A stretch of 64,000 nucleotides of DNA from Lepidostoma basale (lineage: Eukaryota > Arthropoda > Insecta > Trichoptera > Lepidostomatidae): contig JAHDVF020001252.1 of the NCBI GenBank assembly GCA_022606425.2, forward strand, positions 992,001 to 1,056,000. The letters are read 5' to 3'. The notes below the pieces were generated by a model. It was not told the origin of the DNA. It made no database searches and was given only the letters and a program-made list of their open reading frames with translations. How positions within the stretch are numbered: position 1 is the stretch's first letter; each line of letters opens with the position of its first letter. This document shows positions 1 through 12,900 of the stretch, piece after piece. Position numbers and translations under genes: made by a program.

Positions 1-1735
1 TAATAATTAAGTGTCGCTGTAAGAAATGTAATATATATATATTTGTGGAAATTGTTTTATTCCTTAGAAAATGGATGTTGTCTTTACCCTAGATTTTTTT
101 CTCGTAAGACTGAATCGATTGTGAATATTTGGGTAACATTGACTTCTTTTCCAAATTGTACAATTTTTGAATGGTGATTTAGCGGCCACTGTAGATGCCT
201 CTGTTTGGGCCACTGTCCGGCCCGTCTCTACTCAGTAACTGCACATCTTTACAATTGCGAGCACGTGAAATGTGTGATTTTTCTTTTGATATTAGAACAA
301 AATCTAATATATTTTGTATTAAATGTGATTGTACTTATATTAGGAAGGGACTCGTTTATGCCTTTAGAATAATACGGCGTCTTATTTTTGCCAGTTTTAT
401 AAGGTCTTTGTTCGAAGGGATATGTATCCTGTGACGGGCATCGCTGCCCACTTGGAGAGGATTAACAGCCGTTTGAGTAGATGAATAGTGAAATATATTT
501 TTTCACCCCTGTTTCGAAGGAATTGTAATAACCTTTACAGCTAAGTCAAACTGAGGAAAGAATTGTTTGGAGAGAGGTGCGTAGTTACCTATTTACATAG
601 TGTTTGTGTCGTGGTCAATAGCCCATATCCCCATTTCCCACCCTTCTTTAATAACAATATTTCCAACTCAATTGTATAACTCCTCATTTTAATATCGGTG
701 TATTTAATCTTAGTGAATAGAGTTCTCCGGACTACAGCAAATAACTTTGTATTTTAGTGAAACAGTACTGAAGAAAAGTATTTTGTAATACACAAGCACA
801 ATTACATTACAATTTTAAAACTTAGATAGTATTGTGACCCTTGAATCTCTTTCTTTCATAAATGTATTTTAATATAAACTGCCATAGGACGCAAATGAAA
901 ACAGAAAACGGGGAAGAATATACATATTTTGGTGATATACACCTCAGGATTGGGAGGATTTTGGGAAGAAAACTTTCCATTAAGGCGAGCGCTGTGCGCC
1001 TCCTAATAGAACGGGCGCTTGCGGAGCTATATGCAGCACCGACTGCGCTAACATTGCTTCAGGGTATATAGATGGCAGTGGAAACTTTGCGTAACACTTG
1101 ATCAAATGTTATCCTACAGACGTTCTGTGTTATGTGTCTATTTATACGCGTAGTTATTAAGGAATCACTAGGCATATCGGGGGCTCCTCTCCCGTGACCA
1201 AATGCAGATTCATTTCTTACCATTGATATTCTCAATGGGTGCACATTCTAATCAGATCCATGAATTGACAGAGTCTTAGTCTTGCAATGGGCTGTCGAGA
1301 GGGCCGATTCTAGTGTAACCGTTACATATGCATCCATGGTGAAACGCTTTAGCAGGATCGGCCCTTGTGTATTTATGATAGGCAATATGTAATATGCTTG
1401 TTTACCCAACAGACGGAGTAGCAGTTTCCAGAGCGGGAGGGTATAAGAATGCAACTGTTGTGTCTATGTGAAGACGTTACACCTATATCTTGTTGTATAA
1501 TGTATCATAATCTCCCATTATTTATCTCATATTAATTCCTCACTGAAAGTGTATGTAACCTTGTAAGAGCAGATTTCTAAATTGTTTATTTCGGTGTAAC
1601 ACCCTCCATCACGTGCCCAGGTCATACCCGATGATGTTATGAATATTAGAAACTCTAAAGCTTACCTTTGTGCGAATACCACATCCCTTCTCGTACCCAT
1701 CAATTCACTAATAAAATACTAAAACCAATTCTCCG
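1..1735 (+). other. No clear gene; possibly the 3' end of a plus-strand neighbour
   Basis: Less AT-rich than 1850-3700 and without recognisable repeats. Short ORFs (e.g. 862-1071) resemble nothing I know. AATAAA at 1710-1715 in a plus-strand context could end a transcript converging on PC. Weak. Confidence 0.2.
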
Positions 1736-1824
1736 CCTTTTATTTTAATAATCTTACTTACAAAGATAACTCCTTAACAACAGATCATTTCACCCCGAGG
1801 CATTGTGTAATAAAAATGACAGTC

Positions 1825-3735
1825 TTTCGTGAACAAAGATATTTTATTACTCATGAGTAAAAAAATCATATAAAACAATAAAAAAGAATATGGAATTTGA
1901 ATTGATTTTTAAGTATTCATTATATAATTTACAATAATAAAGGACATTTAAATATTAAACATAATGATTTATGCAAAATAAAAGCACCTTCTGTCCTCAG
2001 AACAAACTAACCTATTTGCAATAACAAACACATATTTCTTGTTGTGATGAATGAATTATAAATGCAGCGTAGGGAGGCTAGAACACTGAAGAGCTCCGGG
2101 GAGATGGGAGCGGAATCTAATGGAAATATAATTCAAAACAAAGGCCCCACTTACCAGCGCTAAACTTACAAATTACAACAAATCTTAATTCAAACAAATC
2201 TCTTTCATATCAAAACTCTTTTAAAATGTTACGCCATTTTGTAGACTCGGGCTTCAGATGTACTGTAAACAGAATCTCAATTGAACTTATTAGAATTGAC
2301 ATTTAAAACTTTGGCGCATTCCGTTATTCATAACCTCAATTATTATATCTCATATTAATAACATTTCCCAAATCACATTCAGCGAACATTCTTCTAATTG
2401 ACAGCTATGAAACCATTTTATGGCATTCATAAAATTCTCAATATAATTTATTATCAGTTTAATCACAGTTTAGCCGCAAGACTTTATATGCGCTCCGAGT
2501 CCATATTGAACAACATTGAATATAATCTGTAACATCTATACTATGTATGAATCATCCAGGCACTACTTGTTAGGAGTATATTCTTCAATTGTAACACTAC
2601 TTCCAATTCACACACTAAACATACTATAACCCATACAAGACTGTATATATCTTGCAAGGGGAAAATAATTATTAGGCTCTAACATTCAAATAATCACAAT
2701 TCATAATAACAATCAATTTGACGGAATTATCAAGAACTTTTGACTAAAATACAAATTTTAATTTATAAATATTATCCTTATTTATATAGATATACAAGCA
2801 CACAACAAAAACTGTTATACAAATAAAACTTAACAATATTGTTTATACAACTAAAATGTCTTTTAATTGTTGTTTTCCAATTCTCTTTCAAGTTCAATTA
2901 TTGTAAAATAGGAAAAGCAATAGATTCTTACATATAAAAGTATTTATGCCATTTGTGCCTTGGACTAGCCATGGTGAGCGACCTTAAAACAATGCAAGAT
3001 GCCTGTGATACTGGCACATTATATATCCACTAACCTGGATCAATTAGACATTTAAAATTGAAAAATTTACACAATTAGTAAAAATTTTTAATACAAATCA
3101 TAGTAACTTTAAATTGATTTTGATGTCTAAAAAGGAACCGAAATGAACCACATAAATACAGACACCAAATCTATATTATTCTCTCCGTTAATCATAAAAC
3201 GAAATGTAATTTATAAACATCAAAATATACGTAATGAAATAATATTAAAAGAAAATAAAATGTGCGTGATGAAGACTGAGACTTGCATGATAAATTTTAA
3301 TAAAACGTAAGTGTGTCGTGTTCTCATTCATAACATTTGTTTTTTTATAAATCTTAAACATTTTCTTTTTAAATGCTGGCTACAATTTCACGAAAACTGT
3401 CAGCAAGTCTGAATTCTAAATAGTGATAAATAATTCTCATGAATATATAAAATGCTGCAAACATATTGCACAATACATAGTTTAGGTGATTTTTTATAAA
3501 ATTATTTGCCATAAATGAAGTCATAAAAATTGCCAATTGGGTAGGTACATATTTTTTTGTAATGGTTTCATTATTTAAAAAATATATAAGCTTCTAATAA
3601 TTTTTTTTTAATTAGGCGCGCAACGTATCTATTTCTTTATAAGAAATATTTCAATGTCAGTTATAAAAATCACATTACTTTATTAAGTATAAGATTGTGA
3701 AACAGGGTAGACTTAATGGAGGGAGATATTAGAGT
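1825..3735 (-). other. PC: Probable PC 3'UTR with two candidate poly(A) signals
   Basis: AT-rich, no coding signal, and notably free of the transposons that fill the rest of the window. Minus-strand AATAAA lies at 3684-3679, 51 nt past the stop, and another at 1848-1843. The clean 1.9 kb stretch up to the second suggests a long alternative 3'UTR. The end point is a guess. Confidence 0.35.
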
Positions 3736-3908
3736 CTATTCGATGGTGCAGATGAGGTCATCACCCTCCAGCTTGAGGCCGTTGCTGATCTCCAGGGTCT
3801 TGATGACCCCCGCCATGGGTGCCTGCACCACCATCTCCATCTTCATGGCCGACAGCACGGCCAGGGGGGCTCCCTTCTCCACGCGGTCTCCTTCCTTCAC
3901 TTTCACCT
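3736..3908 (-). CDS. PC: PC exon 25 (biotinyl lysine, stop)
   Basis: Residues 1146-1202 plus [23 protein letters not shown] leads into AMKME; K1168 is the biotin attachment lysine. Ends GDDLICTIE. Acceptor TTTTTCCAG. Strongly GC-rich against the flanking DNA. Confidence 0.98.
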
Positions 3909-6900
3909 CTGGAAAAACAAATAAATCCACACTTTCATATCAATTTATATAATTTATTAACTCCATTGCATCCGGGAAACAGACACATTATTTTATATTT
4001 AACCCTTAACTGACGTAAGTCACCTCTGGACGTGACAACTGAACTTTGTCGCTGCGGTCGTATGTCACATGATGAATTATGTTGAATCTTGTCTGTGGAA
4101 TCTGCGCGATCTTACTTTATTAGTTGAATATTACCAATGGAGCGATTAACCATCACATTGCCTTTTTAAAATTAAATATTGATAGAATAACATATACAAA
4201 AGATAGCGTCCGATAAGGGTTAAGATAAGTTTATAATTTTAAGTATTCCAAGCTTTATGTGTGTTAATGAGAGCCACCATTAAATATTGGATAAAAACAT
4301 ATTTAAAAGCACCATGGAATAAATTAAAGCCCTCAGTCTTCCGCAGCCCTCTTTAGCTCAACATATGGGACACAGTTAATGTCCTCCCACACTCCCATCA
4401 GAGGCATCCCTTAATTTATCCACTTAAACATCCTCTCTATTATCTCGTGCAAGAGACTCTCATAGTCTATAAATGTGGCCAATCTGTCGGGCTCGCCTCT
4501 CTGAAGTTGCCTCCCTCCTTCCATTCTACTGAGAACCATGTCAATTGTGATGTGGTCTCTCCGGGAAATTCCTAATATTTTTTGTAGCACCACATCTCTA
4601 GTCTGTTTCTATCTCTTTCAGTCAGGCACCATGTCTCACAGCCGTACATTAATTTTGTTATCAAGTGTTAGAGAAATAAATGAAGGAGTTGATAATAATT
4701 AAATTTCCTACATCTTACATGATTGCCTTCTATCGTGTAGGACATGGGTCGGCAACCTGCGGCCCGCGGGCCGCATGCGGCCCGCGAGACATCTTGGTGC
4801 GGCCCGCGAGATTCTCGCCGCAACGCACATGACGGACGATATTATACACAATCGAGTGAAAGGAAGCGAGAAAGGGAGCGAAGAAATAGTGAAGTTGGAG
4901 CGAAGGGGGAGCGGGGGGAAAGAGAAGGAAGGCAAGACCGCCACACGCACCTCGCATCATTCCGCTGTCGACCGCCAGTAACACTACTCGTTCGCTCGCG
5001 CTGCGCTAACTACCCACCCACGCGGCGTTTACATTCGCTGCAAGTTTTATTTTTTTATAAAATCTGTTTTGTGAATTCTCTTAGTGTTTTTGGTAAGTAC
5101 CTACCTACTGCATGATAATAATATTATTCCTAAGATTACAAGTAATGAATATAACAATGCAATATTAAAGTATCCATGAGTTTACGACAGTTTAAAAAAA
5201 ATTACAATGATAAACTTTTTAAGACGAGGTGCACTATGAATGTAATATTTTTATAAGCCTGAAAAACTCCATACACATTAAAAATAGCTTCCGAGAAAAA
5301 ATAAATACCGCCAACGGGACTCGAAGTTACAATTGCCTTTTCTACAAAAAAATAAAATTGGTAGGTTCAGGTGAAAAAATTAATAAGAAATAATTGTTGA
5401 AAAAAAAAAGCAATGACTGTTGAATGAATAAATACTTGTATGTTACATATTTAGTTATTTGGCGGAATGGGAATAAGCCGACGTTGCTCAATGGCGAGAG
5501 CATCTGACCGGCAATCAGAAGGCTGCGGGTTCGAGTCCCGTCGGCGTTATTTATTCTTTCTCGGCAGATATTTTCAATGCGTATGGAGTTTTTCAGGCTA
5601 ATAATTATTGCTTTTAAAATTTTCACAACGATAGTATTTGTTTACTCGTCAATAAAGGTGTACTTTAGGTATACTTGACATAAATTTTACGATTTTGTTT
5701 TTCGAATAAAAATATTGCTCACTGGGGGAGTATTTATTTAAGGATTTTATATAGGACAAAACTATGACTCTTTCCGTAAAAATAAATACATATTTTTATG
5801 TTTCTGTATTGTTACAGATTTATACACCCAAGATGGCTTCTAAAAAAAGGAAGATCGTTGATGAAAGACGGATTTTTAATGCATGGACAAATTTATATTT
5901 TTTTATCGAATTTAAAGAAAAACCACTATGTATTATCTGTCAAAAGAGTATTTCCGTAGTAAAGGAATATAACCTGAAGCGACATTATGATATTGAGCAC
6001 AAAACTAAATTTCAGTGTCTTGAAGGGGAATCTCGAAAAAACAAAATCATTAACTTGAAATCGTCACTCAAAAATCAGCAGAATACCTTTAAAGTTGTAA
6101 CAGACAAAAGCGAATCAGCTGTTCGTGCCAGCTACAAAGTAGCAGAGATAATTGCAAAGCATTGTCGCCCATTTACTGACAGTGAACTTGTAAAAGATTG
6201 TGTCTTAGCTATCGCGGAGGAAGTATGCCCGGAACAGAAAAAAATGTTTGAAAACGTTAGTCTCTCTGCTAGAACTTGCACCAGACGCACTGAAGACTTG
6301 GGTGCTAACTTGCGTGAACAACTTAAGGATAAAGCGCAGTATTTTACTTACTTCTCTCTTGCGATGGACGAAAGTACGGACGTGTCGGATACGGCACAAT
6401 TCCTTATATTTGTACGAGGAATTGACAAAAACTTTTCTGTTTATGAGGAGTTATTAAAAATGTGCAGTCTCGAAGGAACTACAAAGGGAGAGGATTTATT
6501 TCACCACTTGGACCAAGCTCTGATTTCGTGTGGCTTGAGCTGGGATAAATTAACTAGCATCACCACGGACGGCGGAAAAAATATGAGCGGTCATAATAAA
6601 GGTGTTGTCGGAAGAGTCAACAGCAAACTGCAAGAGTTTGGATCGGAAGTTCCATTTACATTTCACTGTATTGTCCATCAAGAAGCATTGTGTTGCAAAG
6701 TTTTATCGTGGAAAGAAATAATGGATACCGTTGTATCTGCTATTAATTTTATAAGAAAAAATGGGCTTACTCACCGCCAGTTCCAAAAGTTTTTGGAAGA
6801 TGTAGAAGCTGAATATGGTGACGTGATGTATTACTGTGAAGTAAGATGGCTAAGCCGAGGAGCAGTACTTCAACGATTTTTTTATTTGAGGAAAGAAATT

Positions 6901-9900
6901 TGTAACTTTATGGAGATGAAAGGAAAGGCAATACATGAACTTTCCAACCACCAGTGGGTTGTAGATCTTGGGTTTTTAACTGATTTGACTGCCGAACTGA
7001 ATATACTCAATACACGTTTACAGGGGAAAAATAAATTGATATGCAATATGTATTCAGATGTTAAATCATTTGAAATGAAACTAACATTATTTATCGAGCA
7101 TATCGATGAAAGGAAACTCGATCATTTTCCAAATTGCAAGAAAGCAGTAGAAGAAGCTGGAATGAATTTTGTTTGGCAAAATACTAAAATGAAAAGTGCA
7201 TTAATGCAACTACAAACTGAGTTTGAAAACCGGTTTGCTGATTTCAAAAAGATCTCACGTAAGATGGAGATTTTCGAAAACCCCTTTGCAGTAGATATCG
7301 GTAATGTACCAAGCGATTTGCAAATCAACGTGATAGATTTGCAAAGTAATAACACACTTAAAATGGCTTTTAAGGAAAAAACTAATTTGGTGGATTTCTA
7401 TGGGAGTTTGCCTTCTGAAAACTACAAGGATTTAAAAAGGTTTGCTCAGCAAATAATTACTATATTTGGTAGTACATATATTTGTGAACAAACTTTTTCA
7501 ATTCTGAATTATCGAAAAAACAAACACTGTTCTCGGTTATCGAATTCACATTTAGACGCAATACTACGCGTCTCTACTTCAAAAATGCAAGCTGATATTA
7601 AAAAACTTGCAAGTCAAATGCAATCACAAAAATCTCATTGATTTTATTAAATACAATAAATGTCGTTAAAATATACACTTAGCGTTTTATTTTTAAAACT
7701 AAAATATTTGTACATAAATATTGTATGTATACCTACTGCAAGTGCGGCCCGCACTGATCCCCATGAAAAATATTTGGCCCTTTTACAACAAAAGGTTGCC
7801 GACCCATGGTGTAGGACATCTTTATAATGAAACAATAAATATTGTCAATAAATAAAACAATATACAAACCAATAACAGTTCCAGGCATGGGAGCCCCGAC
7901 TTGATGCTTGTCTCCTTTGGTGGCTTTCGGGTGAATGTGCATTGTCTGAAAAAATGTCATTAGTAATTATTTTTAACCCATATTCAAGGAATTTTTAAAT
8001 GATATTCAATAAAAATATAAACTATTTGTGGAACATCTAAAAATTGGCAAATAACAATAATAAGACCCAGTAAAGTGATTGCTAATATAGTAAACGATTT
8101 TAAACATTTAGGTAAGGTTATTGTTAACCAAGTGTACACCAACCTTGCTGGCCTGCTCGTCCTTGATGAAGACAGAGCGCAGTTGCCCGTTGAGCTCGAA
8201 GAATACTTCCCGCAAACCATTTGCAGTGAGGTCGTCGGACATGGCTAGAGTCTTGATTCCCAGGGTCTTGCCTTTCTCAATGTTCACCTCAAACTCTTCT
8301 CCCACCTTGTTTAAAAACATTAGATGACAAAAACAATCAATAAAGTATAATAAGTATTAAAATTATAAATATTTATATGAACAAATGTAAATATTATACG
8401 TATAATCACCTTAGGTCCAACTAAGAAGACTCTGGTGTTAAGTTTATCTACCGGTCCATACTGATCTCTAAACCTGAGGAATTCCGCTGTGACTTGAGGG
8501 TAGAGAGCAGAAGACATCACATCGCGGTCGGATATCTATAAGTAAACATATCACCATCACAAGATCTCACGATGTATTGATATTATAGTTGATATTTCCA
8601 CTGTAAATATTTAACTTACATTTGGATATGATTCTTGTAAGTCTTTCTTCAGCTTCTCAAGATCCATAGGAGCCATTTTTTCTCCTGGTCTTCCATCAAT
8701 CCTGGGCATGTCTTTCAATACCTTAGATCTAACAGTAAATTAATTAGATAATACATTGTTTTGGCCAAAACATTATGATATTTCAACATTAATATTTTTT
8801 TTTATTTAAAACACTGTTATTACGTATCACAGTGGTTCGTAAATCCTGATGATGCCAACATAGGTTGGCGAAACAGCTGTCGCGACAATTTTATATAAAT
8901 AAATTGTGATATGCAATAAGAGTGTTTTAAATTGAAATATTTTTGTAAATTAATTTCAAGGAAAAATGTGATTAAAGTTTTCCATTTCCAGTTAGGATAC
9001 AAATGCTCCCACCACAAATATCTGAGAGTTAAATACATAAATGCAGTGTATATTAAAACCAAAATAAATTTAAATGAAATAGTCTTATCTTTAAAAAAAT
9101 ATATTTTAATCTAACTTAACCTTAAGTAAATATATTTGATAACTAATTAACTAACCAACCATCAACTGTCTCTCCAAAGGGGTACGCAGAAAGAATGGAT
9201 CACTATACTGTTCTTTCCTGACATACTTCGCTCGCTTCCTCAACATTCATCATACATGTATCGTGTAGGCACGTGGCTGACATTTAGTATTTAATTGATT
9301 TGATCATGCCACCTTTTCCTCAGAATTCCTCTATTTCTTGTTCTATTTACATTGTTACCATTCTTTCTTCAATCATTCTTTCTATATGCCCAAACTATCT
9401 TAATGATCCTTTCATTATTTTTTTCATAACACTTTCATCGGTACTTCATTCACTTCTTATATTTGCATTTGACATTCTTTCATATAATGATTTACTGCAC
9501 ATTCATTTAAGAGATCTTATTTCTACTCCATTGAAGCATGGATCTGGCAAAATAAGTATGAAAGTAGGACATATTTCATCACATTTATAATAATGGTTTT
9601 ATCAGATACAAATAAAAATTGAATAATCAAGCTAACCTGAACGGCTCTGGGAATCCTCCGTGGGGAGTGCCGATGGCCCCCTGCAAGAACTCCACTACAG
9701 ACTTGGGGAAGGAAAGGTCCTCAGCGCGGGCATGCAGATCTGCTGAAGACAGCTTGTTCTGCACCATGAATTGGGCCAGATCCCCCACTACTTTGGAGGA
9801 TGGAGTCACCTTGATGATGTCTCCCAGGATCAGGTTGGCCTCCCTGCAGCACACACAATGTATTATTTACTTGACTTAAACAGCCGATATTGTCCGCTGC

Positions 9901-12900
9901 TGGACATTGGTCTCCCCATACTTCACCACATATTCCTGTCTTGGTGCCTTTATTCCTGTCTTGGTGCATCCAGTCACCAGCTAATGTTCTAATTATTATT
10001 TTGTTGAATCGCTCTTTACATCATGATAGCAAGAGCCAAATCGATGTTAAGGGTATTATAGCTATCATAGTGATTCTCGTGACATGGGATAGGTAGTTAA
10101 TCTATCACCATTTTATTGTCACATGAATTCTACACCGGACCAAAGAAAGTGCGACAATCACACTGCCCTCGCCGGGAATCGAACACCTAACCTTCGGGGT
10201 GGCAGTCAATGCACTTACCACTAGGTCACGAAGGTCGTCAATAGATCATCTCATCTCAATAGGTCGTCAATAGGGTCTCCCTCTGTTTCTCGTCCTTACC
10301 TGGTTTTTACTCCACCATCCTTCTGGTCCAACTTTCGCCTACCAATCTGGCAACATGTTCCGCAAATGACCATTTGAGCTTAGCCACACTTTCGATGAAA
10401 TCCGTTACAACATATCCAATCTGATTGTCTTACATTACAATGTATTATTACTACTGTAAGTCTTAAATATTGTTCTTTTAAAAAAAATATTAGAGGATGT
10501 ATTAAATGTTTATGTTAATATATTCAATTAAGATAGTATTATCAAAGTATAATGAATTCGTATATTACTAAAGAATGCCCACCACCAGAGTCCCCTAAAG
10601 TGCATTACATAATCAACCCCACGGGACTCGTCCTCGTGGAAGACCACCTAAAAGATGGAGGGACAGCTGGGAATCCACCTTACAGGAGGACCAACCCTCT
10701 GGAGAACTGACCACAAAGGTTTATAGCAAGGAAGAAGAAGAAATGCCACAATTTAACAATTTATGACATTTAGAACAACCTACCTGTAGGCATTCTTGAT
10801 GGCCTCGAACTGGTCACCCAGCCCAAGAGAGAAGGCCTGGAACTGCAGGTTGGTGTACTGTCCTCCGGGGATTTCATTGAGGTACACATCTGCGTTGCCT
10901 GACTTCATCGTCACGGCACACTCAAATGGCCCGTACAGTGTGCGTGTCTGCTCCCAGTACGCCGAGTACTCTGACACGTTCTTCAAGTCCAGTCCTAAAT
11001 GCAAATATTCACTGTATTAACATACATATATAAAAAAAATATTTTCCATTTTAATGTCTAACAACATCTATGTCTGTGTACTTTTTAAAAATCAATAATT
11101 TCTCACAAAACTTTGTATTATTTTTGTTTTTTGACATTGGTATAGGTATTTTTAGACATAATCTAATGATTTTACTGAAATGTCTTGATAGAAGTTCATA
11201 AATAACAATGAAATAAAACAGTGTTTTATAAGAAATACTTCTTAACCGGTCACTTAATGAAAGTCTAAATCTGGCACTCTAAATCTGGCATTCTAAAATC
11301 CCCAATATGGAAAAACAAAGACATGGCCATTAAGAGTAAGATGAGAATCTATAAAGCATGCGTAAGACCAATAATAACATATGGCGTCGAAGCAAGGGCA
11401 GACACAGTAGGCACCCAACAAGTTTTGAGGACTTCCGAAATGAAGACACTGAGGACGATAGCAGGCAAGACGCTTAGAGATCGCGTGAGGAACACCAGAA
11501 TAAGAAAGATATGTGATTAATTATTAATTGTCGAGGTTTTAGTTTGGTAAAACTCCATTATAATAGTTATAATAATAAACGTGAATGTTTAATGGTTTTA
11601 CTATGTTTTTATTCATATAATCTCTTATACAAATATCAGTTACAAATTTGTTTCGCCTTGCGAGGGCATTTTCAAACTGACAGTTTGAAAATGCCCTCGC
11701 AAGGCGAAACAAATTTGTAACTGATATTTGTATAAGAGATTATATGAATAAAAACATAGTAAAACCATTAAACATTCACGTTTATTATTATAACTATTAT
11801 AAAGATATGTGAGGTTGAGGATATTATAAGATGGAGCAGACAACGAAAAAGGGACTGGTACGATCATGTTCAAAGAATGGACACCACCAGACTTCCATAT
11901 ATTGCGTTGCATAATCAGCCTCATGGGACCCGTCCTCATGGAAGACCTCCTAAAAAATGGAAAGACAGCTGGGAATCTACCTCACAGGAGGAGCAACACT
12001 CTGGAGAACAGACCACATAGGTCTACAACAAGGAAGAAGAAGAAGAAGAAGGAGACTTTCATTGTACATTTGGGACATTCTTGATAGGACCAAAAAGAAC
12101 TTATTTTGCAAATTAAAAAAAAAAAGTAAGTAGTTGATTTATTATTTTATAATGTATTCAATAAAGAATATTTTCCAATGTGTGAGCTCACCAGTGTCTA
12201 GTTCCGTGCCCTGCAGGGAGGCAACCATGGCCCCCATGGAGGGCTGGCTGGTCATGCCAGACATGGAATCGACAGCCACGTCCACCACATCGGCTCCGGC
12301 CTCCGCGCAGGCCAGCATGGCCGCCACCCCCGCTCCCGAAGTGTCGTGCGTGTGCACGTGGATTGGCACATCCGGGTGACGTTGGCGGATAGCATCTATC
12401 AGGATCCTAAATATCATTTGTAAATATTAACACATTCATTTAATACATTTAACTAATTGGAAGGTTTTTTGATGAAACATTCCTTTCAAATTTGCTAATA
12501 TTCCTAAACTAAGTGACAATAATTTGGTTTAGTTAATTAATAATCCTTGGATAAAATGTTTAGATTTTCAAATAGTACACATAGATGTTATTTTTATAAA
12601 TATTTCTATAAACCAATAAAACATTTGAATTTTATTATCCTGATACAGTGATACAATTCATATTCAAAAGTTCCTTTAAAAATTCAGTTTAGACACTGTT
12701 TCATTCAAAACATTTACGTAAACTAAACTAAATATAAATTATAAAAATTGAACTTACTTAGCTGCTTGTGGTTTCAGAAGTCCGGCCATATCCTTAATTC
12801 CAAGAACATGGGTTCCTGAAAATTAAAAACATTTATTTAATTCATAAATAGAATATATTTGGATAACCCTAAGATAACAACAACAACAAACCATCACGAC

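Larger units (their letters stand above)
4743..7808 (+). mobile_element. Complete hAT transposon (3,066 bp)
   Basis: Identical 16-bp terminal inverted repeats, CATGGGTCGGCAACCT at the left and its complement at the right (ends 7808). The 8-bp target duplication GTGTAGGA is perfect at 4735-4742 and 7809-7816, a hAT hallmark. It carries one intact transposase ORF and an inner foldback with a tRNA-like segment (5254-5600). The subterminal left end is full of CGGCCCGCG-type motifs, probable transposase-binding repeats. It lies in the last PC intron, same strand as the plus sequence and so antisense to PC. Perfect ends and duplication indicate a recent insertion. Confidence 0.95.

Noticed and set aside
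195..1454. Short ORFs (195-434, 862-1071, 1059-1244, 1248-1454)
   Set aside because: No recognisable domain, no codon bias and no flanking splice logic; expected by chance at this length.
4708..5115. Overlapping ORFs at the left end of the hAT element
   Set aside because: They arise from the GC-rich CGGCCCGCG subterminal repeats in several frames at once; not genes.
5476..5548. Functional tRNA gene
   Set aside because: The acceptor stem fails to pair in several positions and position 33 is not U; kept only as tRNA-like.
10270..10400. RT-like fragment after the SINE-1 copy
   Set aside because: Resembles insect repeat text (CCACCATCCTTCTGGTCC) but I could not align it with any copy here or name its family.
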